Positions 37,017 through 47,776 of a stretch of 64,000 bases of DNA are shown piece by piece (the first letter of the stretch is position 1; every line of letters starts with the position of its first letter). Position numbers and translations under genes: made by a program. Origin of the DNA: Paramecium octaurelia (Eukaryota; Ciliophora; Oligohymenophorea; Peniculida; Parameciidae); assembly GCA_905182995.1 (NCBI GenBank), contig CAJJDP010000125.1, forward strand, positions 124,001 to 188,000. Direction: 5' to 3'. A model generated the notes under the pieces. That model worked only from the letters and a program-made list of their open reading frames with translations, made no database searches and had not been told where the DNA came from.

Positions 37017-37826
37017 TCAGTCATATGACTCAGACATTTGAGAGTCTTGATCCTTTTGAGAGTTATCTAGTTCATCTTCGTTTTCGTTTTCGTTTGCATC
37101 TTCTTCCTCAATCTTTTAAGCAAATAGGGAATCCGTTTTATGCTGAATGCCAACCAATTTTTCTAATTCCATAATTCTTTTATGTGAAAATAGAATGGAT
37201 TATCTAAATTAATGTTTAGGTATAATATCTACTGAATTTATAATTTATCTCTATTCAACCCTTCAATTTCTCTCATTAATTTATAATTCTCATTTTTTTC
37301 ATCATGAAGTCTCTCCTTTAACTTGCTATGAAAGCTCTTAAGCATTGGTTACAATTCCCGTATATTGGTAATGTTTTCATTATTAATTTTTTCATTCATG
37401 TTTTTGAGTTCTTCCTATCATTTCCAACATTTGATTACCTCAGTTTTTTTAATTAGATCTTTGTATTCCTATAAAGAGTCTTGTAATTGTTTGATGGATG
37501 TAGTGTACAATGTGCTCATTGCAGCCACATTATCACTCGCACTCATTCTGGTTTTATACTTTTCATCCAAATTAACAAATTATTTCGATTTCTCATCATA
37601 GATATCTGGAGGTTCGTAAAGTTAGCCCATTCCAGCTCTTGTAAGTACTTGAGATACTGATTTGCTGACTTCATCTCCTTGGAGGAGCTAAGCTGTTACA
37701 TGATCTAACCTTTAGAGATTTTTAGTTTGTGAGCATGATGTCCTTTGGTAGATATGGACCATTGTTCTACCCGAGATTCAGACTGTACAATCCTCCTTGT
37801 TTGCTTGGTCTAAGTTCAACTTTCAT
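37017..37826 (-). CDS. coiled-coil protein, 244 aa, four exons
   Basis: Introns at 37688-37709 (22 nt), 37415-37438 (24 nt, with in-frame TGA) and 37204-37232 (29 nt) give exactly 245 codons. The protein begins MKVELRPSKQGGLYSLN. It has a coiled coil in the middle (EELKNMNEKINNENITNI, RLHDEKNENYKLMREIEGLN) and an acidic Asn/Glu tail. The N-terminal motif and size resemble flagellar coiled-coil proteins, but no specific family is claimed. Confidence 0.7.
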
Positions 37827-38029
37827 TTATTAAAATAAATAATAATAATCTTATTAATTATTATATTTTATTTTTTTTGATTCTTTTATTTATGTTCTAA
37901 TTTTTTTTCTCGAAAAATACACAATTATTTTACTAACATACTCGCACATTTAATGAATATGTGGCAGTTTTAAAAAGGAGGATTTAGTTACTTAAATAAA
38001 GTAGTAAAAGATTGTTATTGTATTTAAAA

Positions 38030-38308
38030 TCAAATGTTCCTGAGTTTTCGAATTTTTTGTAATTTATAAACAATGTTTTCCAATCCCAATTGTTTGGGTG
38101 TCTCTTGAACTCTCTCAGATTGCAATGATAGGTTTCTGATTCTCAGATGTTAGTTGGCTTAGGACTTGAAAAGTTAGTCAAAGGCCTTGTGATCAAATTT
38201 AGTCAATGGTGCAACGAGTAATGGATCCAGTCTTCGGAATTGTGCTGTTCTTTTCCTTTCTAAAAATAGACTAGGTGGTTAATAAATCGATTGTCTCCAC
38301 TTCTCCAT
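38030..38308 (-). CDS. small basic protein, 92 aa
   Basis: A single frame from ATG 38308 to TGA 38030-38032, beginning MEKWRQSIYQPPSLFLERKR, Arg/Lys/Gln rich. No domain recognised. A perfect inverted repeat lies between it and the phosphatase-like gene upstream on the same strand. Confidence 0.6.
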
Positions 38309-38405
38309 ATTAATAATATTTAATTCAATAATTGATCTAAAAAGCAAATGAATTATAAATTTTATTATGTCAACCATGGAAATTACATCTATATATTCTA
38401 GATAA

Positions 38406-38450
38406 GTAATTTATAATATTTTACTCATATTTTAAAATATTATAAATTAC
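38406..38450. repeat. perfect 18-bp inverted repeat with 9-nt loop
   Basis: Arms 38406-38423 and 38433-38450 are exact reverse complements (GTAATTTATAATATTTTA in the left arm), separated by CTCATATTT. It sits in the 291-bp interval between two minus-strand genes. It could form a hairpin in RNA or DNA. Confidence 0.85.
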
Positions 38451-38599
38451 ATATGATAAACTTGAAGGGTTTGAGTAATAGAGACACAAAGGCTTTACAA
38501 ATATTATTTAAAACTCATTGAATTTAAGATTTAATTTAAATTTACTATATATAAATAATTAAGGATTGTAGTTGAAACTAATTTAAATATATTTTGAAA

Positions 38600-39527
38600 T
38601 CAATCAAATAATTTTTGATTAGCACTTTTATTTCTAGTTATATTTCTTCGATGTCTTCTATGTCTTAATCTAACTAATTCTTCTTCCTCTTCCTCGCAAA
38701 TTTCTTGGACTTGCAAAAAGGAGGGAGACATTATTTCCTATTTCTATTCTTGGTTCAATTCTCTAATTTCATCAAAATGAAATGAATAATTCATCTATCA
38801 TAGAATTTGTTATACATTCGTATCGCTCTTTTGATTGCAAGAAGTGCTCCTGATCATACTGCTCTTGCGAGATGCTGGTTTCCTAATTGAGTTGCGCATT
38901 TTAAGCACATTAGTAGGAGATATGAAACCAGGTGTTTTGGTGCCGTCATCTTGAAAAGAGTCAGTAAGAGGATCGAAGCAAGGGGAACTTTCAAAATAAT
39001 CTTACTTGTCCCACATCTCTTTTAGAACCTAAGTAAATCGAGTAAATTCGTCTTCTTTAGGTTACTATGTGGAGACTGAACCATAAAACTCAATCAATTG
39101 TTTTTTCGATTGCAGACTTGGATTTATGAGATTATGCTTTTCTTTGACATAATAAAAGGCTTTTTCGTAATTCCAGCCTCGACTAATGAGATAAGCAATT
39201 ACGATTGTGGGTGCTCCTTACAACCCGTTATTGCAGACTACAAGAATCGATGATAATTTCAATCCATTCTAGATTAATTCGCAAATATTTTAAAGTTACT
39301 AAGTGGATTTATTGTCCTGTAAAAAGACTTACTAAACGCTAAGTTCATTCAATTACATAGTATCGCGCAAAATCAGTATGATGTTAGGAAGGAGTCTTGT
39401 CTACACAAATAATAGTCCTCAGATTTCTGGATCGAAGCAGATTCAGTTGATCAGCCGCGTGGATGTTTGACATATAAAGGGAATGAAATTTGTCGCTGAT
39501 TATATGATAAACTTAAGATGAATTCAT
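38600..39527 (-). CDS. dual-specificity-phosphatase-like protein lacking the P-loop Arg
   Basis: Three exons (a 25-nt GTAATT...GTTTAG intron and a 21-nt in-frame intron carrying TGA) give 293 residues. The DSP fold is recognisable: SLYMSNIHAADQLNLLRSRN, then a CVDKT turn, then VVCNNGLQGAPTIVIAYLIS followed by WNYEKAFYYVKEK. The signature HCxxGxxR(S/T) reads VCNNGLQG. The Cys (codon 39233-39235) remains, but the His is Val and the phosphate-binding Arg is Gly, so catalysis is unlikely. It probably binds phosphoproteins, like STYX-type pseudophosphatases. The tail is Ser/Arg and Glu/Arg rich. Its start is only 17 bp from a divergent gene. Confidence 0.82.
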
Positions 39528-39544
39528 TTTGATAATAATAAATT
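39528..39544. promoter_or_regulatory. 17-bp gap between divergent start codons
   Basis: This is the whole interval between ATG 39527 (minus) and ATG 39545 (plus), pure A/T/G. Both starts have alternatives downstream, but the shared promoter must be extremely short or extend into coding sequence. Inferred from position. Confidence 0.35.
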
Positions 39545-40404
39545 ATGAACATTAATAACTAATTACTAAAGATTGTACAAGATGTATAAAAAATCATCTA
39601 ATTCCAATAGATTCAATTAGCAATCAAGAGTGATTTCGATCTCAAACCCAATGTGGATGAATTGATTAAAATATTGAGATAACAAGTGACTATTCTAATT
39701 GAGTTGGTGCAACAACAAAAGAGTGTTGAGTATGATTAATTGGAGAAGGCAGTTCAGAAAGCTGAAGCTGAAATTCGAAACCATGTTAGAGTAATTGTGC
39801 AATTCTATTAATTTAGGTAGAATAGTAAATGAAGTTATATTCAGACAGTCTCCAAGAGAAGATCGATTAATTAGAGAGGGAAAAATAAGAATTACTCGAC
39901 AAAGTACGCTTTCATTCTACTAGCCATTAAGAATAAGACACTTCTTCAAAGTCAGGAACGAAAGATCTCCTCATAGAATGCTACCAGGGAATCGAGTCCC
40001 AGTTTATTCAAGAAATCCTACATTTTAGGCAATCAGGTGTACAATAGATAATAAGCTACTTCGCAGGACAACTGCGCATCGGTCATACAAAATTGTGATA
40101 GTCATTAAACCAGAGACAAACGAAGTTCTGGGACCCAACATTCATACATAATGATGAAAAACATGTATGACATTTATATAAGATACTCAGTCGAGAAAAA
40201 ATCAATATGAATGCTTCTTAGGAAAAGGTTAACGATAAGAGTTCCACCCTTCTCAAATCTCAAAATAGCTCTGCACTCATTAAGATGTTTAACATATAGA
40301 AATTGATCATTAAAAATCAACAGGATCAACATTTGCAGCAAATAAAAAAGTACTCATAATTCTTATACCCCATTTAGTAAGACTTTGAATCAGATTCTGG
40401 ATGA
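39545..40404 (+). CDS. coiled-coil protein, 259 aa
   Basis: Introns at 39791-39816 (26 nt), 39904-39931 (28 nt) and 40165-40190 (26 nt) give exactly 260 codons. The product is helical throughout. MNINNQLLKIVQDVQKII comes first, a coiled coil follows (LQEKIDQLEREKQELLDKN), then a Ser/Gln-rich middle and a final LIIKNQQDQHLQQIKKYSQ helix. No family was recognised. The kinesin gene follows 102 bp downstream on the same strand. Confidence 0.7.
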
Positions 40405-40506
40405 TTCACAAGCTACAAAAAAGAAACCCTGAAATTATCGACCATTATCTCAAATATATATATACATTTATTAAACCGTTCATTATTTTAAATTTAAACA
40501 AAAACC

Positions 40507-43500
40507 ATGTATGAAAAAGTTAAAGTGGCAGTCCGTCTACGTCCTTTACTAGACGAAGAGTTGCTAACCAAAGATAAATCTGTTTGTGTTGATTCAATTG
40601 ACACCTCAAAAAAATCAATCATAAGTATTTGTTTCTAATTCATTCATCAGTTAAGAAGGACTTTGAAAAAAGGCAATTTCACTTCGATACTGTATTCGAT
40701 CCTAAAGTTACTCAAAGTTAAATTTACAATGACGTAGCCAGAAACATCGTTGCAGTATTACAATCCATTGAAATTATAGAGTGTGATCAAAGGTTTTAAT
40801 GGAACCATATTTTGTTATGGCCAAACAGGAACTGGTAAGACATACACTATCATGGGCAAAATTGATACTGAAGAAAGAGGAATCACTCCACGCACATTTG
40901 AATAAATATTTCATGACATTTCACTCGATGATGAATATACATATAATGTACAAATGGGATACTTGCAAATATACATGGAAATGGTACACATCCATACCTA
41001 TAACATAGTTGCTAGATTTAATAAGACCTGATAATTTCGAAGTCAAAATTAGAGAATCACTTGATCAAGGAGTATTCATATCTGGTTTGGAATGGCTTAA
41101 AGTTGCATCCCCATAAGAATGTTTGAAGATCATCAATTTAGCAGAGAAGAATAAGGTCGTTGCCTTTACTAATCTCAATGCTCATTCCTCAAGATCTCAC
41201 TCAATTTTAATTATTAAATTAGAAAAGCAATCTCAAAGGTAGCATTCCAAATCAATTACCATATTCTAGAAATCTCATAAATAAAAAACTAATCTTTCTT
41301 AAGATATTACATTTGAATAGTTAGATTTGAATAATAATAGCAATGGGGGTACCTTATATTTAGTAGATTTGGCTGGTAGTGAAAGAATAAAAAAGTCAAA
41401 AGCCTCAGGAGATAGATTGAATGAAGCTCGATCAATAAATTGTTCACTAACAGCCTTGGGAAAATGCATTCATGCTTTAACTGGTCCAAAAAATACCTTC
41501 ATTCCATTTAGAGATTCCAAATTAACAAGAATTCTATAGGAAGCATTGGGAGGTAATTGTAAGACTGCTTTAATTGTAAATATTGGGCCAGCAGGAAAAC
41601 ATGTTGAAGAAACTCTATCAAGTCTCACTTTCGGCATGAGAGCAATGAAAATAACGAATACGCTATAGATTAACTAGACTGTTGACTTTGAAGTATTTTG
41701 ATTCTGAAATATCTATTAGTAACTTGTACAATAACTAAAAGTAGAATTATAAATGAAAGATGAAATCATATCAAAATTAGAGACCCAAAAGTCAAAAGCA
41801 AACTATTAAGATAACTAGATGAGTAATTCAGAAATGCAATATAAGATTAAATTGGAGAAAGTAGAGGAACAACACAAAGGATTTCTAGAAGAAATTGATA
41901 AAGTAATGGTTGAGTAGGAACAAGAAAACGAATAATTGAAAAAGTAATTGGCTTAAGTAATGATTGAGTTTGAGGAATCCAAGAGTAGAGAAGAAGTTCT
42001 ATAATAAGAGAATCTAATCTTAACCTAAAGGTTAAATAAATTAGATATTGAATTATCAAAGGCTCAATCTAGTGTAATTATTTTCTTATTGTAATTCTAG
42101 AATGTTAATCTAAGAAATTAGGTACAGCAATCTAAAGAGTTATCTAAAGATCAACAACTGTAAGAAATCACATTTAGGAATTGCGCACTAATATAGGTGA
42201 GTAGGGAAAAATAGAATTAATAATGGAGATCCGAATTATAATAAATTACTTCTTAATATGCTAATAGATTGGAAGAAGTAAAAAGATTCGAAATTTATCA
42301 TTCAGGAAAAGAAAATGAAAATATGCAGCACGAAAAACAATAAATTGATGACTTAACATCTCAAATTAAATAATTGAAGTTTGAGTCCACAATAAATCAA
42401 GACAAGGAATCAAAATAAAATTAAATCATCAACTAACTTAATTAATAAATATTAAAATTAAATTAATTAAGAGAATCTGATAATTTTCATAGTTTAGAAT
42501 AAATTAAATAATTAGAAAGCGAGAAATTTTAAATCTAATTTTTACTAGAGCAATCAGAAAATAAATCAAATTAATTGCTTTAAAAATTAGAATAAAGTGA
42601 ACTATATTTTAAGTAAATATTAGAAGTTAACTCATAAAATTATAATAAATTATAAGAAGAAAACTTTGGTTTAAATAAATAAATACAGATAATCCAAGAG
42701 TAATATGATAATCTTCAGAAAATCTAACAATAGTAGTTCTAATACTACAATTATGAAAAATAAGTGCTAAAACAATAAAACGATGAGTGTCATTTGTAAC
42801 TCTAATAGGTAGCCATAAATAACAAGGATCTGCAGTTGCAATCCAACCTAGAAAAGAGTACTATGCAATCATTAGACAATAAATCATTGAGAATCGATTT
42901 TCTCAATACTTAATTGCAATCTAATGAATAAAACTTTGATATTGAATTAAAGAAATCTATAACTGTATCAGGATAGAATGAAGGTTAAATTGTAATTGAA
43001 ATGTAAATACGAATTCAATAACTTGAAGATTATATCGAAAATTTATAAAATCAAATTCAATAAAGAGATTTACAAGAATAGACTATTTGTTATGCAACAG
43101 TAAGGAGTTTATTGGAAGAACTTGTTAATTAAGTTGAATAAAACATATTGATTACAAATGACACACTTGAAAAGAGGTATTTTTTATCACTATTTTATAG
43201 TTCCGATAATAATTAGATATTCCAAAATGGAGAACAATCTTACAATAAATAGAATATATAGTAATTAGTTTAAAGCTTGCTTATTGAATCTAGATAACAT
43301 GATTAACAAATTACAGAGTGTGAAGAATTTAGTGGTTCAGAGATAGAATTTTAGTTAAAGAATTTCGAATAATAAGAGTAGCAAAATCAAAGTTAATTGG
43401 ATGATTACAATCACAAATAACAACCAGCATTTTCCTTTAGTTAAGAATAAAAAAGAATAGATTAGCCACGTTCTCAAAATAATTCAATCCGCATTTAAAA

Positions 43501-43898
43501 TTAACAAAAATTCAAAATATAAGAATCTTAGTTTGAAGCAAGCGAAATTAATTGCTAGATTTATTACGATGAATCTTTTGAGCAGTGTATTTTAGATTAA
43601 TAAGTAGGTTCCAGTTTAAGTTTATAAAATCAGAATAAAAATAATGATCAACATAGAGAAGTCATAGAGAGGAAGCAATAAAATGAATTGAAATCTAAAT
43701 AAACTAAAAAGTAATTTTAATAGTATAAAAAGAATTGAAAAAGAGAATTTATACTAAGTAATTAAATATATGTCTTAATTACTCAAGGATCAAAATAAAA
43801 AGGAATGTAAAGATACTTACAACACATTGGATGCCTTAAGATCATCGATGCTTGATTTTAATAACCTATGCAATACTTTAACAACTTACTTTTCCTGA
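40507..43898 (+). CDS. kinesin with N-terminal motor, 1,088 aa
   Basis: Introns at 40625-40650, 40755-40779, 40984-41008, 41693-41719 and 43711-43732 give exactly 1,089 codons. The motor starts at residue 1 ([14 protein letters not shown]). It carries the P-loop GQTGTGKT (40819-40842, about residue 88), switch [10 protein letters not shown], switch [10 protein letters not shown] and the [14 protein letters not shown] helix with [14 protein letters not shown] very long Gln-rich coiled coil fills residues ~340-1,088. An N-terminal motor implies plus-end-directed movement on microtubules. The subfamily is not clear. No cargo-binding domain was recognised. Confidence 0.92.
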
Positions 43899-44055
43899 TA
43901 ATATTTGAATTCAATTAATTATATCTTAATAATAAAATTATTAATTTATATTTCAATGAATTCTTAAGAAATTAACAAAGAAAGAATTTTATATAATAAT
44001 ATTTTGGTGCTCAAACAAAAAATGCATTAAATGTAAGATAATAAATTTTTTTTAA

Positions 44056-44749
44056 ATGGCCAATTTCACAATCGATAAGCTTGCATATGTTAATGAACAT
44101 CTTGCAGCTAATAATTATCTAAATGGAAATCATCCAGGTGCTGATGATGCCAGATTCTTCGAAACCTTGAATGGTGTACCACCCAAGAATTAATTTCCAG
44201 AAATTTATTTTTGGTATTTACATCTCAATTTGTTTACTCCAGCAGCTAGAGCTTAATGGATTTCAGCTGCTGCACCAAAAAAGTAAGAAATCAATAAGCA
44301 AACGCCAAAAAAGAAGCAATAAAAGCAAGCTGGTAATGATGACATCAATCTCTTTGGAAATGATAATATTGATGCTGAAAGGAAGGTTAAAGCTGAGTAG
44401 AGAAAAAAAGAAGCCTTAGTCAAGAATAAAATACAAAAACCAGTTGGCAAGTCAATTGTGAACTTCGAATTGAAGTTATATGAGACCACCGATTAAGCCT
44501 AATTGGAACGAATAGCCAAAAGGATCAAGGATACTATCAATCCAGATGGTTTGGCTTGGGGGTAGAATGTCGAATATAAAGATATAGCATATGGAGGCAA
44601 GAAGATTGTTATGTCAATGATAAATGAAGAAGATAAGGTACATAATTATGTGAACCTTTTAGATAGTTACGGAAGATATAATTGATCAAATTACTATATA
44701 GGAAGATGATATTGCGACTGTGGACATAGTATTGCCGTATAGGTGTTGA
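44056..44749 (+). CDS. EEF1B2: translation elongation factor eEF1B beta (GEF subunit)
   Basis: A 25-nt intron (44638-44662) gives 222 residues. The N-terminal GST-C-like part (MANFTIDKLAYVNEHLAANN, then DDARFFETLNGVPP) and a Lys-rich linker lead to a DINLFGND acidic motif. The EF1 exchange domain then shows LKLYETTDQAQLERIAKRIK, GLAWGQNVEYKDIAYGGKKI and a short C-terminus (DDIATVDIVLPYRC). It promotes GDP/GTP exchange on eEF1A. The last residues deviate from the common ending. It converges on the TPR gene with a 29-bp gap. Confidence 0.93.
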
Positions 44750-44778
44750 TAATTATAATCAAGTATAAAAATATCAAA

Positions 44779-46000
44779 TCACATCATTGTAGATTAGTTA
44801 ATCATATCCAGAGATATCTACAACTCTTTAAGGTTAATGACTTCTTTATTGTCTAAGCAAACCAGCTACTCATGATTTAAATCATTGACCTTTACAAATT
44901 TAGACCCTTCTATTCTGGAGGTTAGACTTGAAGAGTTTCTATCATCTTTTGATCCTTTAATGCTTTTATTTTTGGGCAAAGAGAAATGTTTGCTATTTGA
45001 TAAAAAATGAGGAGAGCCACTTTTTTTAACTTATCTGGCATCTGATGATCGTAGACTCACTTTTGGTAAAATGGGTTTTAACGTCACAGGTTGAAAATTG
45101 TCTTTTGAATCTTCTCTTTAATGTTATTTAATAATGCATCCCAAAGTCTACCTGAGTGGATGATTTTGGGTAAGAGTGAATTATGATAATTAATAAGCGG
45201 ATTTTAATATATTCTTGGATTCCACGCTTTACCTTAAGTGCTCCATTTCGATTCCCAAATTATGATAAGCCACAATTAAAATTTGCATTCTCTCTTATTA
45301 ATCCTTATTCAGAGAATTCTACTCAGATTATCTAGTTTTTTATTCAGTACTGAATTAATGTAGTGATAAGTCAATAGAATTTTGCTTTTTCATCAAGTCT
45401 ATATCTATTTGTGAGTTGGACTTCAAGAATTAAAGGAGTAGCTCATGTTATAACATAATGATAGATAGATAGATATGTTATGTAGCCTCTTCATGTCTTT
45501 CTAAAGATGAAAAAACAGCACAGAGATTCAGATAGAGTTCAGGTAGTTACGTGGATTTATCGTTTCTTAGTATTAATCGCATTTATCTTACTTTAATTCA
45601 ATGGTTAAAGCCTACTAAAGATATGATAAGGCTGTTCTTGTCTTTCCAATTTTTCGATAATAACAAGCTAGGTTACTATAGGTTTGGGCCTACTATATAA
45701 CTTAATAGAAACCTTAAGCTCTGGAACCGAAGAAGTTATAAGTTCAGCCTTCTTGAGGTACTTTAAAGTAATCTCAAAATTTTCCACTTAGAGTGCAACC
45801 AGCGCCTGTTGATTAAGCAATTTACATAGAATTCGGTCGTATTTCAATTTCTAGACAAGTTTTAGATGTAAATTATATACTTATTAATCATCATCGCCAT
45901 ACTTTTCCATTCGCTATTAAATGCTGGCTTCTATCTTCTGGATAATCTTATCCACATTTCCCTAATTGATTTTCATAAGATCAAATTCATATTCTTACAT
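44779..46000 (-). CDS. TPR-repeat protein, about 391 aa
   Basis: Start ATG 46000. Introns at 45693-45712 (20 nt, or 23 nt with the same frame) and 45566-45591 (26 nt) restore a continuous TPR frame. Repeats include LVALQVENFEITLKYLKKAE, TYSNLACYYRKIGKTRTALS and YLNLCAVFSSLERHEEATQH. The C-terminal third is Ser/Lys rich and unstructured. A short GATA microsatellite (45461-45476) falls within codons. TPR arrays bind partner peptides. No specific partner can be named. Confidence 0.75.
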
Positions 46001-46187
46001 TATTTATTAATATTATTGTTTATTTCAGTTTATAACCCCAATTTTACATGCATTGAGGTCACAAGTAAGAAGGAATTGCAAAAAAGAAGTTTGAGTAAAA
46101 AATAATAGAAATTCAAATATAATTTAAGTTCTTGTTAAGTGGATTAACAAACTAATTTATATAAATTAAAATTTAATTAATCCCAAT

Positions 46188-47149
46188 ATGAAGGCAATTT
46201 AAATGATGGAGTTGTATAATATGATGAATGTATAAAATATTCATTAAGTATAAAGGATAATAGACATTTGGTGATAGCTGATTTGCGAAAGTTGGAGTAG
46301 TTCGAAGAAAAGCAAATAAGAGGAAGTTTTTGTGTTTAGGACAATGTCCAATCGATTGCATCTCACCTTGAGAAACAAGATGCTAATGCGAAGAAAAACG
46401 AAGAGAAATATCATACTCAACCTATTCGCAGAATTGTGATTGTTAATGACGATTACACCAAGATAGAATAAGATGCCGTATTGATTCAGAATCTAGTTCA
46501 GAGTTTGAAAATGAATGAATATAAGGTATACTATTTGAAGACTTCGGTGGAAGTATTCTTGGGGAAATATCCCTTTTACACATTGTCAAAAGTTATGTTA
46601 TAAAATTACGAGAATTTGGACAATAATGAGGATTAATAGAAAGTGTTGTTCTCTTATTCACAATTCCCTTAATAACTAGAAGACAGCAAAGTATTTTTAG
46701 GAAGTAATTTAAATGCGAATAGCAAAAGATAGTTGGATGCCTTGTAAATCAAGACAATAATTGATTTTAAGAGATATGAACCAGATGCAAAATTATCAGT
46801 TTGGAAAAAAGAACAATACAATTACATCAACTATCCTATAAGTGAGGAAGGAGAATAATTAATAGACTTTTCCCAAATAACCGACTTAATTGAGTCATAA
46901 AATGCCCCTGTCTTGTTGTGTTGCCCAGTAATTATAATATTTTAATGATAGGATGGTTATTCGACAACAAGTGTTGTGGCTATTGGATATTTAATGACAA
47001 AAAAAAAATAGAACTTCAATATTTCATCGTTGAAAGTATTTCAGATAAGAGGAACCACTACAGTGAATAAAAAACTGTATAGCCAAGTATTGACATATGA
47101 TCCAAAAACGATAGTTAATAAGATAGTGCAATAAGTAGTATTATAATGA
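46188..47149 (+). CDS. rhodanese + dual-specificity phosphatase-like protein (MK-STYX-like), inactive P-loop
   Basis: A rhodanese-like domain (HLVIADLRKLEQFEEKQIRG, then RRIVIVNDDY and LKTSVEVFLGKYPFYTL) precedes a phosphatase-like domain. A 24-nt intron (46928-46951) interrupts the P-loop. The spliced motif is CCPDGYSTT where HCxxGxxR is expected, so the Arg is replaced by Ser. The order matches STYXL1/MK-STYX pseudophosphatases. The N-terminus is uncertain. ATG 46188 needs a long 35-nt intron (46214-46248), while the downstream frame stays open back to 46022 without any ATG. About 300 residues in total. Confidence 0.7.
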
Positions 47150-47278
47150 TATCATAATTAAATCAATTAAGCATATTTTTAAGTTTAAGCTTGAATTTTT
47201 TTAAAAAAGGTTCTGTGGTTGTTTTATTTTTTTGAGAAACAGGATTGATTGAAGAAATGAAGCTAAAATAATCAGTTG

Positions 47279-47750
47279 ATGTGTGTATGCAATAGCTCTA
47301 TTGACTATTATATTTCTGAGCGAGTAGTAAATTCTTCAAACATTTCTATCTATATTGACTTGTCGAATTCTTCCGAGATGATTTATGTTATGTGGAAATG
47401 ACGATCCTCTAAAATGCTTTAGGATGGTTGGGTTGAGGAGTTGGAATTCTCTACTCCACAAAAGTACTTTTATTATGACAACTTTTGGGCCTTGAAATAT
47501 TAGTCGGAGTTTCAGTGGTTGATTGACGTGGTTATAATCGCGATATTGGTTACTTAAATGTAATAATTCTTTTCTTTTATTGACTTGTTTTTGCAGGACC
47601 TATGGGTACATCCCAAGGTTCTGCTACGAAATCTGTGTCTATTTAACGAAAGAATTTATTTGTGAGTGGTATTTGTATGAATTCTCTGAGAGTTGGTTCT
47701 ATATTCAATAATTCCAATTAAGGATCTCGAGACATATTGGTAAATTAATT
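47279..47750 (+). CDS. membrane-protein fragment, possibly TMEM161-related
   Basis: From ATG 47279 a frame reads IDYYISERVVNSSNISIYID. It then meets a TGA that a 36-nt GTTATG...TTTAG intron would remove, and later needs a 38-nt GTAATA...TGCAG intron. The joined text (FWALKYQSEFQWLIDVVIIA) is weakly like the first membrane segment of TMEM161 proteins, but the other segments of that ~480-aa family are missing. No proper stop is seen before the HP1-like gene on the other strand. The unusually long introns and the truncation suggest a remnant. Confidence 0.35.
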
Positions 47751-47776
47751 ATATTTATATATAAATAATTAATACT

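Noticed and set aside
45461-45476. GATA microsatellite
   Set aside because: It is short and lies in frame within the TPR gene. It has no evident special role.
47398-47403. In-frame TGA in the membrane-protein fragment as possible selenocysteine or read-through
   Set aside because: No other selenoprotein sign exists, and removal of an intron-like segment or gene decay explains it more simply.
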